Made by a program: the position numbers and the translations under genes. Below, piece by piece: positions 14,307 to 25,200 of a stretch of DNA of 64,000 nucleotides. The notes beneath the pieces are model-generated. The model worked only from the letters and a program-made list of their open reading frames with translations. It was not told the origin of the DNA and did no database searches. This stretch comes from Bradyrhizobium cytisi (GTDB lineage: Bacteria; Pseudomonadota; Alphaproteobacteria; Rhizobiales; Xanthobacteraceae). The stretch lies in NCBI RefSeq assembly GCF_008123515.1, contig NZ_VSSR01000011.1:62001-126000 (forward strand), written 5' to 3'. The stretch's first letter is position 1, and the number at the start of each line of letters is the position of its first letter.

Positions 14307-15266
14307 ATGGATAGTCTTCGAATTGCCACCGGTGCATTGCCGGCCGCGCAGCGGTTGGAGGCATTTCGCGAAGTCTTCGGGCGAAAGCTTCTCAAGATCG
14401 AGATCGAGCCCGAGCGTGGTACCGAATTCGATGTCGACATGACATTGCAGGCATTGCCGGGGCTCGGCATGGCATCCGGTTCTCTCTCTCCCATGCGCAA
14501 TCGGCTCACCCGTGCATTGATCGACAACGATGATCTTGTTTTCGTCATTCTGCAGGAGGGCGTCGGTACGGCCGGGCAACGTGGCAGACAAGCGACTATC
14601 AGCAATGGCGAGGCGATCTTGACGACGAACGACGCGCCGGGAAGCTTTGCCGGGCATACGCGTACGCAACTCATCAACCTTCGTTTCGAGCGTAAGAGGC
14701 TTGCTCCGCAGCTTGCGGATGCTAACGATTTCCTCCTGCGGCCGATGTCAGTGAACAATCCGGCATTGCGGCTGCTGACGTCTTACCTGCAGATTGTCGG
14801 TAGCGAACTGACGCGATCGCCCTCCGTTCTGCAGCGGAGCGCGGCCGACCACATCCATGACCTCGCAGCTCTCGCCTTGGGCGCCACCCGGGACGCTGCT
14901 GAGATCGCGACCGGTCGCGGGGTGCGAATTGCGCGTCTGCAGGCAATCAAGGCGGACGCGGCCGCGAACGCCGCCTCAAGCTGGCTTTCGCTTGACGCGA
15001 TCGCCGCGCGCCATGGTCTTTCTCCGCGCTATATCCGTTCGCTCTTTCAGAGCGAGGAGACGACCTTCACAGATTTCGTGCTGAGCCAAAGGCTGGCCCG
15101 AGCCCATGCGCTCCTGGTCGATCCGCGATACGGCGATCGTCTGATTAGTGCGATTGCGTTCGAAACTGGTTTTGGCGATCTTTCCTATTTCAATCACCGC
15201 TTTCGCCGACGCTATGGAGCGACCCCATCCGACATACGGGCCGCAGCCCGGCGCAACGATGGATAG
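14307..15266 (+). CDS. AraC-family transcriptional regulator (first of a pair)
   Basis: A 319-aa regulator from ATG 14307 (preceded by TTGGGGATCGG); a TTG at 14268 is an alternative. The N-terminal about 190 residues resemble the AraC-binding-like sensor domain (REVFGRKLLKIEIEP). Two helix-turn-helix elements occupy the C-terminus: LSLDAIAARHGLSPRYIRSLFQSEETTFTDFVLSQRLARA and ISAIAFETGFGDLSYFNHRFRRRYGATPSDIRAA. It is clearly paralogous to the next gene. Both precede a large autotransporter gene on the same strand and may control it; that is inference from position. Confidence 0.9.
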   Translation: MDSLRIATGALPAAQRLEAFREVFGRKLLKIEIEPERGTEFDVDMTLQALPGLGMASGSLSPMRNRLTRALIDNDDLVFVILQEGVGTAGQRGRQATISNGEAILTTNDAPGSFAGHTRTQLINLRFERKRLAPQLADANDFLLRPMSVNNPALRLLTSYLQIVGSELTRSPSVLQRSAADHIHDLAALALGATRDAAEIATGRGVRIARLQAIKADAAANAASSWLSLDAIAARHGLSPRYIRSLFQSEETTFTDFVLSQRLARAHALLVDPRYGDRLISAIAFETGFGDLSYFNHRFRRRYGATPSDIRAAARRNDG

Positions 15267-15419
15267 CGGAATGCCGCCGACTAAGCCAACCACAGGCTGA
15301 CAGTTGAGTTCGGCTGTTCCTCACAGCCCAAGACGATATGTCATCCAGCCCAAGCGGCCGTCTGCTTCTTCTCGGTACCTTGCCTCGATGTCGCTAAAGA
15401 GGCGGCCGGAGGGGCTGCT

Positions 15420-16406
15420 GTGCAGGAGGGTGCGGGATTCTTCCGCTTTTCGACCGACGAGTTGCCAGAGCGCGATCGGCTTTCGGTGTGGCGGGAAGTT
15501 TTTGGGCGCACCGTCGTCAAGATGGAAATGGAGTCGATCGGCAGTGGGCCGTTTCGAAGCGAAGCTCAGATCTATGCAATGCCGAACCTGACGGTCGCAT
15601 CGGTTTCCAGTTCTCCCAACCGGATTGCCCGGACGCGGGCCCTCGCCGCCGACGGTAGCGACGACCTTGTGCTCGGCATTCTTCTCAGCGGACAAGCCGT
15701 TACGCATCAAGGAAAACGAGAGGTTTCGTTTCAGAAGTCGGAAGCTGTTCTGTGGTCGAACGCTGCGCCCGGAGGCGCGCTTTACAACTCGTCGATCGAT
15801 TTTCTCACGATTGCCATGTCGCGAACCGTCCTCACGCAGGTCGTTGCAAATATAGACGATGTCCTGATGCAGCTTATCTCGCGTGACAACGAGGCGCTTC
15901 GGCTTTTGACCGGCTACGTCAGGTTACTGCAACGCGAGTTTAGTTCCATGTCGTTGGAATTGCAGGCGGCGACAAGTTCGCACGTGCAGGATCTCGTGGC
16001 GCTGGCACTTGGAGCAACACGGGATGCCACCGAAGTTGCCAAGGGGCGCGGCGTTCGCGCCGCACGGCTGCTCGCGGTCCAGGCCGATATCCTTGCCAAT
16101 CTCACCCGGCACGATCTGTCGATCGAAGCCCTTGCCTCGCGGCACGGTATATCGCCACGCTACATCAGGACGCTCTTCCAGAGCGAGGAGACGACGTTCA
16201 CCGATTTCGTGCTGGGTCAGCGCCTCGCCAGAGTCCATCGTTGCCTGATTGATCCGCGCTTTGCCGGCTACATGATCAGCACCATCGCCTTCGAAGCGGG
16301 GTTCGGGGATCTGTCCTATTTCAATCATGCGTTTCGGCGGCGTTACCGTGCGACCCCATCCGATATACGCGCTGCGGGCCGCCGGCCTGACGATGCCGCG
16401 GGCTGA
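15420..16406 (+). CDS. AraC-family transcriptional regulator (second of a pair)
   Basis: A 328-aa protein from a GTG start (VQEGAGFFRFSTDELPERDRLSVWREVFGRTVVKME). The architecture is as in the preceding gene, and the C-terminal segment SPRYIRTLFQSEETTFTDFVLGQRLAR is nearly identical to that of its neighbour while the sensor domains differ. This points to tandem duplication followed by divergence of ligand specificity. The intergenic distance is 153 bases. The autotransporter gene begins 227 bases downstream. Confidence 0.9.
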   Translation: MQEGAGFFRFSTDELPERDRLSVWREVFGRTVVKMEMESIGSGPFRSEAQIYAMPNLTVASVSSSPNRIARTRALAADGSDDLVLGILLSGQAVTHQGKREVSFQKSEAVLWSNAAPGGALYNSSIDFLTIAMSRTVLTQVVANIDDVLMQLISRDNEALRLLTGYVRLLQREFSSMSLELQAATSSHVQDLVALALGATRDATEVAKGRGVRAARLLAVQADILANLTRHDLSIEALASRHGISPRYIRTLFQSEETTFTDFVLGQRLARVHRCLIDPRFAGYMISTIAFEAGFGDLSYFNHAFRRRYRATPSDIRAAGRRPDDAAG

Positions 16407-16633
16407 GAGCATTTCCCTGGTCTAGCCGTTAGGTGTCCGTCACGTGGCGCGGGTCGGATGACCAAGTCAGTACAGTTGCCGATCAGCAACATTGGCTCGG
16501 CGATGGCCGACTTTGCCGTCTAGCCCAACTCATCACGTCATTCAGACCAAGCGCCGTGCCGAGTCGGCCCGCTACGGTTTGCCCGCCTACTTTCCTCGGC
16601 ATCCGTCGGCGTTCATTTGAAAGTTTTTTTGCC

Positions 16634-19600
16634 ATGACGACATCGCTCCCCAGCTGTCCCCGCTTCCATCTGCAGCGGCACGCGCGACGGTTCGCGGCCT
16701 TGCTGCTGGCTGGAACGGCACTCGCTGGCCTGCCACTCGCATCGCCGGCGCAGGCGCAGACATGGACCGGCGCGACATCCGCCGACTGGTTTGCGAGCGG
16801 CAACTGGAGCGCGAACACGGTGCCGACGGCCGCAACTACGGTTGTCATCGACACGATCGCACCCAATCCGACGGTGATCGGCGCAGCAGGCGCCGCCGGC
16901 AACAGCGTTATTGTAGGTCAAGTGGCGACCGGCACTCTTACGATATCGGGTGGTGGCGCCCTCAGCGCTTTCGGTGTCGCGGCCGGCAACACCTCCGCAG
17001 CCACTGGCGCGGTGACCGTGACGGGATCGGGATCGACTCTCACCGCAGTGGGTGCCGGCAGTCAGGTCGTGATTGGTAACCTGGGCACAGGTACGCTTCA
17101 GATTTTGAACGGCGGCGTCGTCAGCGATGCGTCCGGTTTCGTTGGTAGCAACGTTGCCGGCACCGGAGTGGTGACCGTGGATGGTCTGGGTTCGGCCTGG
17201 ACGAACAGCGCAATTCTCGGAATTGGTGAACTTCAATCGACCGGAACGCTGACGATTTCGAACCAAGGCCAGGTCACCGCCGTCACGGCCTACATTGGTG
17301 TCGCGGATGGCACAGGTACGGTCAACGTCACCGATCTCAATTCGGCATTGTCGACCAGCGGGGCTCTCAACGTCGGCCAATCTGGCACTGGCGCGTTGAC
17401 GGTCTCGAATGGCGCGAAGGTCATCAGCAATATTGGTATAATCGGTAATTTTGCCGGCGGTAATGGCACTGTCACGGTTGACGGCGCGGGATCGACCTGG
17501 ACCAACAACCAGGGTGTTACGATCGGCAGCTCGAGCACTGGCACGCTGACCGTATCCAACGGCGGCGCCGTCAGCGCCGCAAGCGTCACGGCCGGCGATC
17601 AGGCCGGTTCGACTGGCACGGTGACCGTGGCAGGAACAGGCTCGACCTTGACCACAACAGGAATCGGCAACCAGGTCGTGATCGGAAACTTCGGCACCGC
17701 CTCGCTTCAGATCTTGAGCGGCGGCGCGGTCAGCGATGCAAACGGCGTAGTTGGTCAGAATACCGGCGGCGTCGGCACGGTGACGGTGGATGGTCTGGGC
17801 TCGACCTGGACCAATACTTCAACCCTGACCGTTGGCACTCAGGGGACCGGCACGTTGGCTCTTTCGAACCAAGGCCAGGCGACGGCCGCCGGCGTCCTCA
17901 TTGGCGTTGCCGGCGGCACCGGCACCGTGAGCCTCACCGGTCATTCTGGAGTATCGACAGCGGGGGCGGTCAACGTCGGCTTTACCGGCACCGGCACGTT
18001 GACGGTCGCGAGCAATTCATCGCTCGTCAGTAGCGGCGGTGCGATCGGCAACCTCGCCGGTGCCCAAGGCGCGGTCACGGTGACGGGCGCCGGTTCAGCC
18101 TGGTCTTTCGGCGCTTTCGATTTGACCATTGGTGCAAACGGCACCGGCTCGCTTCTGGTTTCGAATGGCGGCGCGATGAGCAGCAGCAACGGCGCCGGTA
18201 TCCTGGGCCAAGCCGCGGGATCGAGCGGCACCGTGACGGTCGACGGCACTGGGTCGTCGTGGACGACGCCCGCTTTTCTGTTCGTCGGCGTTGGCGGCAC
18301 GGGCGCGATGACGATTTCGAACGGGGGCACCGTCATCACGGGCGACGGTTATTTAGGTGTTGCGGCCGGCGGGGCCGGGACTATGACGGTTACCGGTGCC
18401 AATTCGATCTGGACGAGTACCGGTGGCGTCTTTGTCGGCTTCGGTGGCAGCGGCGCGCTCACGGTTTCAAATGGCGGCGCCATATCGGCGCCAAGCGGCA
18501 TGGCTATCGCAGCCTCGGCCGGGTCGGTCGGCACACTCAACATCGGAGCCGATGCGGCTAGCGCCGCCGCCGCGCCCGGAACGTTGAACACCCCAACCGT
18601 CGGATTTGGGTTGGGTGCCGGTAGCATCAACTTCAATCACACCAGCGCGGGCTATGACTTTACGCCGGTCATTGGCGGCAACGGCACGATCAGCCAGGTC
18701 GCCGGCACCACGATCCTCACCGCCGATTCCAGCGGGTTCACCGGCGCCACCAACGTCACGGGCGGCCGGCTGGCCGTGAACGGTTCGCTCGCCGGCTCTG
18801 CCGTTACGGTGTCGGGCAGCGGCGTCCTCGGCGGCACCGGCACAGTCGGCAACACCACCATCAATGGTGGCACGCTGTCGCCCGGCAATTCGATCGGCAC
18901 GCTGACCGTGCAGGGCAACCTCGCGTTCACTTCGGCTGCACACTACCTTGTGGAGGTCTCGCCGACGGCGGCTGACCTCACAAATGCTACGGGCACGGCG
19001 ACGCTCGGCGGCGCCACGGTGAATGCGTCGTTTGCTCCGGGTAGTTACGTTGTTAAACAGTACACAATCCTGAACGCTACCGGCGGCGTCAGCGGCACGT
19101 TCGGTTCGGTGGTGGTCAACACCAACCTGCCGTCCGGTTTCAGGTCGAGCTTGAGCTATGACGCAAACAACGCCTATCTCAATCTAGACCTCGCATCGCA
19201 ATATAGCGGTCTCAGCATCAATCAGCAGAACGTCGCCAATTCGCTGACAAACTTCTTCAATACGACCGGTGGCATTCCGGCGGTGTTCGGGTCGCTGACG
19301 CCAGCCGGCCTGACGCAGGTCTCAGGCGAACTGGCCACCGGCTCGCAACAGACGACATTTGATGCGATGGGTCTGTTTCTGGGGGCGATGACCGATCCTT
19401 TTATGGGCAGGCGTGGCGAAGTAGTTGGGCCGTCGGCGCCCCTGCAATTCGCTGACGAAACCCGCGCGCCCGGTGCTTCGCCCGCCTTTGCGATGATGCC
19501 CGGCAAAGCACCGCCGGCGGCCAGCTTCGATCGGCGTTGGAGCGTTTGGGGTGCTGGTTTCGGTGGCTCCCGAACCACCAATGGCGATGCCGCGCTCGGC

Positions 19601-20371
19601 TCGAGCGGCGCGACCGGCCGTGTTTACGGCATGGCTGCGGGTGCCGACTATCTGCTCTCGCCGTCGACGCTGGCAGGCTTTGCCTTAGCTGGCGGCGGCA
19701 CCAATTTCAGTGTCTCGAATGGGGGCAGGGGTCACTCCGATCTGTTCCAAGCCGGCTCATTCGTTCGTCACACGATGGGTCCGGCCTACATGGTCGCTGC
19801 CTTGGCCTATGGCTGGCAGAATGTCACAACTGACCGGACTGTCTCCGTTGCCGGCGCGGATCAGTTGCACGCGAAGTTCAACGCCAACGCGTTCTCGGGC
19901 CGTTTGGAAGGCGGCTATCGCTTTGCGACGTCGTGGGTCGGGATCACGCCCTATGCCGCTGGACAATTCACCACTTACGCATTGCCGGCTTATGCAGAGC
20001 AAGCCGTCAGCGGCACCAACACATTCGCGTTGACCTACGGCGCGAAAACCGCGACCGCGCCCCGCAGCGAACTTGGTATTCGTGCCGACAAATCGTATGC
20101 ACTGACCGATGCCATCCTGACGCTGCGCGGCCGCGTCGCATGGGCACACGACTTCACCACCGATCGGGCCATCGCCGCGACGTTTCAAACGCTGCCCGGT
20201 GCGTCATTCGTCGTCAACGGCGCCGGACAGGCCGGCGAGGCAGCGCTGACCACCGCGTCCGCCGAAATAAAATGGATTGGCGGCTTTTCGCTTGCCGCCA
20301 CTTTCGAAGGCGAATTCTCCAGTGCTTCCCAAAGCTATACCAGCAAGGGCGTCGCACGGTATGCGTGGTGA
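16634..20371 (+). CDS. large autotransporter (type Va) with T5SS/PEP-CTERM-type repeats
   Basis: The ATG at 16634 gives 1245 aa; longer in-frame starts lack a signal sequence. A signal peptide of about 42 residues ends ASPAQA|QTW. The passenger holds about ten copies of a roughly 50-residue beta repeat of the form GTVTVDGxGSTWTN..VGxxGTGTLTVSNGG (the rpt_T5SS_PEPC type), then an autotransporter-associated strand repeat (FTGATNVTGGRLAVNGSLAGS..LGGTGTV..TLSPGNSIGTLTV). The last about 280 residues form the outer-membrane barrel (from RRWSVWGAGFGGSRT) ending in VARYAW with the expected terminal aromatic. The passenger function is unknown; adhesion is a common role. An internal 203-residue duplication is visible. 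Confidence 0.9.
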   Translation: MTTSLPSCPRFHLQRHARRFAALLLAGTALAGLPLASPAQAQTWTGATSADWFASGNWSANTVPTAATTVVIDTIAPNPTVIGAAGAAGNSVIVGQVATGTLTISGGGALSAFGVAAGNTSAATGAVTVTGSGSTLTAVGAGSQVVIGNLGTGTLQILNGGVVSDASGFVGSNVAGTGVVTVDGLGSAWTNSAILGIGELQSTGTLTISNQGQVTAVTAYIGVADGTGTVNVTDLNSALSTSGALNVGQSGTGALTVSNGAKVISNIGIIGNFAGGNGTVTVDGAGSTWTNNQGVTIGSSSTGTLTVSNGGAVSAASVTAGDQAGSTGTVTVAGTGSTLTTTGIGNQVVIGNFGTASLQILSGGAVSDANGVVGQNTGGVGTVTVDGLGSTWTNTSTLTVGTQGTGTLALSNQGQATAAGVLIGVAGGTGTVSLTGHSGVSTAGAVNVGFTGTGTLTVASNSSLVSSGGAIGNLAGAQGAVTVTGAGSAWSFGAFDLTIGANGTGSLLVSNGGAMSSSNGAGILGQAAGSSGTVTVDGTGSSWTTPAFLFVGVGGTGAMTISNGGTVITGDGYLGVAAGGAGTMTVTGANSIWTSTGGVFVGFGGSGALTVSNGGAISAPSGMAIAASAGSVGTLNIGADAASAAAAPGTLNTPTVGFGLGAGSINFNHTSAGYDFTPVIGGNGTISQVAGTTILTADSSGFTGATNVTGGRLAVNGSLAGSAVTVSGSGVLGGTGTVGNTTINGGTLSPGNSIGTLTVQGNLAFTSAAHYLVEVSPTAADLTNATGTATLGGATVNASFAPGSYVVKQYTILNATGGVSGTFGSVVVNTNLPSGFRSSLSYDANNAYLNLDLASQYSGLSINQQNVANSLTNFFNTTGGIPAVFGSLTPAGLTQVSGELATGSQQTTFDAMGLFLGAMTDPFMGRRGEVVGPSAPLQFADETRAPGASPAFAMMPGKAPPAASFDRRWSVWGAGFGGSRTTNGDAALGSSGATGRVYGMAAGADYLLSPSTLAGFALAGGGTNFSVSNGGRGHSDLFQAGSFVRHTMGPAYMVAALAYGWQNVTTDRTVSVAGADQLHAKFNANAFSGRLEGGYRFATSWVGITPYAAGQFTTYALPAYAEQAVSGTNTFALTYGAKTATAPRSELGIRADKSYALTDAILTLRGRVAWAHDFTTDRAIAATFQTLPGASFVVNGAGQAGEAALTTASAEIKWIGGFSLAATFEGEFSSASQSYTSKGVARYAW

Positions 20372-20502
20372 GCGGGGCACCCCGCAGCTATGCCGGCAAA
20401 AAGGCACGGTGCGATACGCATGGTAGCAGGTGCTCGAATTGCATCGCGCCAGTCTGTGCATGAATATTCCGTGGGGCACTTAACGAGATTATAGCGCAAT
20501 CT

Positions 20503-20550
20503 CAATAACATATATGAGTTCTTGGTTTTATTCCGAATGGCGCGCCATTT
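20503..20550. repeat. diverged ~47-bp repeat, copy 1
   Basis: It aligns with 26690..26735 in the same orientation; both share GAGTTC..GGTTTTATTC.GAATGG and GCGCCATTT. The rest of 20372..20734 contains no supported gene; it holds this repeat and the leader of the downstream transporter gene. Confidence 0.75.
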
Positions 20551-20734
20551 AACTTCCTGAAAATTCATCCATTTTTTGAGACCCCGTCGATCTCGGAACA
20601 TGCGCCCAAATGTTCCCGCGAACTTGCCCAGCTTTCGCACGTTATCGATTTCGAACTCGGCCGAGTCGGTCGTCCGGTTTCGGATCGCCAGTCACGAGGG
20701 CGGCCGCCTGCTCCGTAGATAAAGGAAACTAGCA

Positions 20735-22117
20735 TTGCTGACTGCCGGTCCACAGGCTGCAGAAGACGGCCAGCCGCTGGTTGTCGATGAGCAGGAGGTC
20801 AAACGCGCTGTTGGCGCCACCGCCATGGGCAACGCGATGGAGTGGTTCGATTTCGGCATCTACAGTTATCTCGCCGTCGTCATCGGCAAGGTCTTCTTCC
20901 CCGGCAGCGGCGACGAGCTGATCTCCAGCCTTGCCGCATTCGCAGTCGCCTTCCTGGTCCGGCCGATCGGTGGGCTCTTCTTCGGAATGCTCGGTGACCG
21001 GATCGGTCGCCGGAGCATCCTCGCGACGACGATCATCGCGATGGCGGTGGCTACCTTCTCGATCGGCTTGATCCCGAGCTACGCATCGATCGGCATCTGG
21101 TCGCCTGTTCTGCTCTACGTCGCCCGTCTGGTGCAGGGCTTCTCCACCGGCGGCGAGTACAGCGGTGCCTCCACGTTCGTCACCGAGTTCGCGCCCGATC
21201 GACGACGCGGATTCCTCGCATCGTTCCTGGAGGTCGGCACCATCTCCGGATTCGTCGCGGGAGCAGCGCTTGTCACCGGCCTGACGGCGGCGCTTGGCGA
21301 CGCCGCGATGGAGTCATGGGGCTGGAGGGTGCCGTTCCTGCTTGCTGGTCCGCTCGGGATCATTGGGCTCTATTTGCGGCTCAGGCTCTCGGAGACGCCA
21401 GCCTTCGCCTCAATGAACGAACAGGCGCATGCGCGATCCGGCGGCAGCCGATTATGCGACATCGTGTTCGAGCATAGCCGGGTCGTTCTGCTCTGCATGG
21501 CCGTGGTGCTGGCGCTCAACGTCACCAACTACCTGGTGCTGACCTACATGCCGAACTACCTGTCAGCGACGCTCGGCTACAACACCACGCACAGCCTCTT
21601 GCTTAGCCTGCTGACCATGCTGGTGATGCTGGCGGCGATCCCGTTCGTGGGGTGGTTGGGCGACCGGATCGGGCGACGCCCAGTGCTGCTCGCAGCCTGC
21701 GTCGGCTACTTGGCGCTGTCCTTGCCGGCACTATGGCTCCTGAAACAAGGCTACATCGGAGCGATCCTGGCAGGGCTCCTGATCCTCGGCCTGTGCCAGA
21801 CGCTCTTCATTGGTACGACATCATCGACGCTGCCCGCCATGTTTCCGACGGCAATCCGCTACGGCGGTCTGTCGATCGCATACAACGTGTCTGCCTCACT
21901 GTTCGGCGGAACGGCACCGCTGGTGGCGGAGTGGTTGGTGCGCATCACCGGCAACGATTACATGCCAGCCCTCTACGCGATGCTGGCGGCGCTGGTCGGG
22001 CTGCTTGCGGTGCTGCTCATGCAGGAGACGTCTGGGCGGCCGCTGGAGGGATCGGCGCCGACCATCAGCACCGACGAAGCCCACAGCCTGCAAACAGCGG
22101 CCGCCGCTGCACAATGA
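20735..22117 (+). CDS. MHS-family MFS transporter (ProP-like)
   Basis: A 460-aa, 12-helix proton-coupled symporter of the metabolite:H+ symporter branch. Signature sequences are GNAMEWFDFGIYSYLA at the first helix, GDRIGRR between helices 2 and 3, the loop VQGFSTGGEYSGASTFVTEFAP (GGEY is typical of ProP-like carriers) and a second GDRIGRRP. The start is a TTG at 20735, with AAGGAA ten bases upstream. The substrate cannot be told from sequence: osmolytes (proline, betaine) or organic acids are typical. It stands between two autotransporter genes with no obvious metabolic partner. Confidence 0.88.
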   Translation: MLTAGPQAAEDGQPLVVDEQEVKRAVGATAMGNAMEWFDFGIYSYLAVVIGKVFFPGSGDELISSLAAFAVAFLVRPIGGLFFGMLGDRIGRRSILATTIIAMAVATFSIGLIPSYASIGIWSPVLLYVARLVQGFSTGGEYSGASTFVTEFAPDRRRGFLASFLEVGTISGFVAGAALVTGLTAALGDAAMESWGWRVPFLLAGPLGIIGLYLRLRLSETPAFASMNEQAHARSGGSRLCDIVFEHSRVVLLCMAVVLALNVTNYLVLTYMPNYLSATLGYNTTHSLLLSLLTMLVMLAAIPFVGWLGDRIGRRPVLLAACVGYLALSLPALWLLKQGYIGAILAGLLILGLCQTLFIGTTSSTLPAMFPTAIRYGGLSIAYNVSASLFGGTAPLVAEWLVRITGNDYMPALYAMLAALVGLLAVLLMQETSGRPLEGSAPTISTDEAHSLQTAAAAAQ

Positions 22118-22255
22118 GCGCAGCCAACCCATCATGTATTGCCGAAATGAGTTCGTCGCACGGCTCTCAGCAAGCCAGATATCGAAGCGCATCCTGGCTT
22201 TGGCGACGTGAGGGCGAATGGCGCCGCCAATCGCGGAGAAGCCGCATTTCATCTT

Positions 22256-25200
22256 CTACCACCGTACGCGCACGCCAACGTTGGCGCCGACGCTTTGACG
22301 ATTCACGTCGGCGTCGATACCCGTGGTATAGCTTGCCGCGCCATACACGGCGACCGCTGCCGTAATCTGCGCTGCGAACCCGCCGGCGATTTCGATCGCT
22401 GTCGCGCGGCGTGCTGTCTCGATCGGGGTCGTCGCAAACAGCACAGTGTCGGTGCCCGCGAACGTGTGCCAGAGATTCGTCTTGAAATACGGCTCGACGA
22501 GCGTTGTACCTGCCTGCACGCTGCCTTGCAGGCGGAAACCGAATCGACCCGCGAAGGCATCGGAGTCGTTGTGGGCGATGGTCGAGAACATGTCGCGCGT
22601 CGGATCGAGCGAGACCTGCTGCCAGATCATCTGCGCCTGCGGCTCGATCGTCCAGCCTCCGCCGAGCGCAAACGGATAGCCGGCCTCGAGCGAAGCGGTG
22701 ACGGCCGTGCCGTCCGTCGTGGTGCTGGGGCCACGAATCGAGCGCTCCGCGCTCTGCAGGAACGTGCCCATCAGCACCGCGTCGAGCTACCAGCGGGACG
22801 GGCCGACATGGGTCCAATAGCCGCCGAGCGTATCGCCGTCGAGACCGATCGATCCGACCGGGCTGTGCAACTGGCCGACCGCAAAGCCGCGCACGTCACC
22901 GCTCGCGCGCGCGTGAGCGTAGAACAGGCCGAAACGGTCGATGTGCCCGCTCGGTCGGTCAATCCCATAGAGATCGCGGCCAACCTGGATACCCCAGATA
23001 TTGCCGTCGAACTCCGGCCGGACGGTGCCCTGCCAGGATTGCTCATGTGTCGACCCGAACACGCGGCCCCAGGTGTCCGGGAGCCGGCCAGTGCCGCCTA
23101 GGAGATCCTGCTCGCCAAACCGCTCGTGGAACGTGCCGAGCGTCGAGATACCCATCTGTCGCGCGGTCGCCGGCAGCACGGAATGCAGCGGAACCTCCGG
23201 ACGAAAGAGCGGCACGACCGGGCCCTCGAGCGTCGGGACGACGGGCGTCTCCGGCAGAGAGGGAGACGGAGACGGAGCCGGTTCGCTTGAGCGCAAATAC
23301 CAGTTCTGCTCGGTGCCGGTGGTCGCGCCGCCGCGGAAGAGGAGGTACTCGTAAGGCCCGGCCGCAACCGCTCCCGCGAGCGAGAAGGCTCCGCCGGCCG
23401 TCGTCCCGCCATTGATCGCTTCGACAACAAGGATACCGTTGCCGGTTGTCAACGTGCCGGGACCGCCGAGGTTGGCGACCGAAATACTGGTCGCTCCGGA
23501 CGCATTGCCAGTCGAAATGACGAGCTTGTCCGACGGCGCGCCGTCGCCCGCTAGGAAGGTCTGCAGCGCGAGCCTTCCGTTCAGGCCGACATAGTTACCG
23601 ACGATGGTCAGGCTGTCGGTCGCGGCCGGCGGGCCGTTGGTCAGGTCGATGGTGCCGGCGTTGTTCACCGTGACGAGCTGGCCTGCCGTGAACGGTACGA
23701 TTGCGTGCGCGCCCTGGCCCGCGAAGACATTACTCGTCGGATCGATCGAGAGCGTACCGGTGCCGGTGCCGGCGTCACCGAGTGTCAGCGTGCTTGAAAA
23801 AACGAGTGTCGACGCATTGGTGAGCTCGAACAGTTCCCAGTTGAGGAAACGTGCGACATCGCCACCGGTCGTATTGTCCCAGGTCAGCCGATCGATTCCT
23901 GGCCCGCCATCGACGAGGATGCCAGGGACCAGGTTTGCCGGCGTCAGATTGCGGAAGGTCGCGACGTCGTTGTTGCCGCCGAGATTCATCCCGCCGACGT
24001 TGCCGCCGCTCCAGGTGAATTGATCGATGCCGCTTCCGGTAACGAACGAGCCGACTACCTGCCCCCCGGTGACCGTGCCGATGTTGTTGCCGCTACCAAG
24101 ATTGACGTTGCCGCCGATCGTGCCGCCAGAGAGTGCGAAGCTGTCGTTCTGAAAGCCCGCGGTTACGTCGCCGAGAATCCGGCCGCCGCTCATCGTGAAG
24201 ACGTTGTTGGCTATGTTGAGGCTGACGAAGCCGATTGTACCGCCGGCGATTGCCACGAAGTCGCCATCGACCAGACCGCCGGTGATCGTTCCGCCCGAAA
24301 TGGTCGCCGTGTCCAGCCCTCCGCCCTGATCGACGTTGCCGTTTATGGTCCCGGCCGACATCGTGAACGAGTCGGTGCCGTCTCCCTGGCTGATATGTCC
24401 GTTGACCGTGCCGCCGTTCATCATCATCGTGTCGTTTCCTGAGCCGAACTGGATCGCGACACTGCTGCCAGAGCCGATCGTCCCGGTATTCGTGACGGAA
24501 TTGTTGAAGTTGCCGTTGAAGAGCAGCGCCGGGGCGGTCGTGCCGGTGATCGTTCCGGAGTTGGTCACGGCGGCCGGCCCGCCGGAGCTGGTGATACCGG
24601 TGGCCCGGCCGCTGATAGAGCCGGCATTGCTAAAGGTGCCACCGCCGTTGGCAATGACGCCGGATACCTGCTGGCTAACGATCGTACCGCTGGCAGCGTT
24701 GGTGAGGGTCGCGGGTCCACCGAGGAACACGCCGAGACCGCCCGGCCCTGCAGCCGTGATCGTACCGGAATTGCTGATCGCGCCAAGCGTGGCCCCGTTC
24801 CAAGTGACGCCGTGCGCGTTCAGCCCGGATGTCCCGATCGTCCCGCTATTGGTCAGCGTGTTGCCGTCGCCGGTCGCCGTGATTCCGCTCGCGTTTGCGC
24901 CGGCTGTCGTGATCGTGCCGGAATTGGTGAAGCTATTGTTGTTTCCGTTGAACGCTTCCATCCCGCTGGAGCCGTTTCCGGAAGTCGCAATTGTTCCTCT
25001 GTTGATAAGCGTATTTCCGTTCACGCCGCTGAAGACCAACATGCCTTGCGCATCCACTCCGGTCGTTGTGATCGTGCCGCCCTCGCCGTTCACCAGCACA
25101 TTGTTCTGTCCCCCCTGGGAGAACATGCCCTCCGACTGACCGCCCGATGTCATTATCGAACCCGTATTGGTGACAGTATTGTTGTTGTCGACGCGGATGC

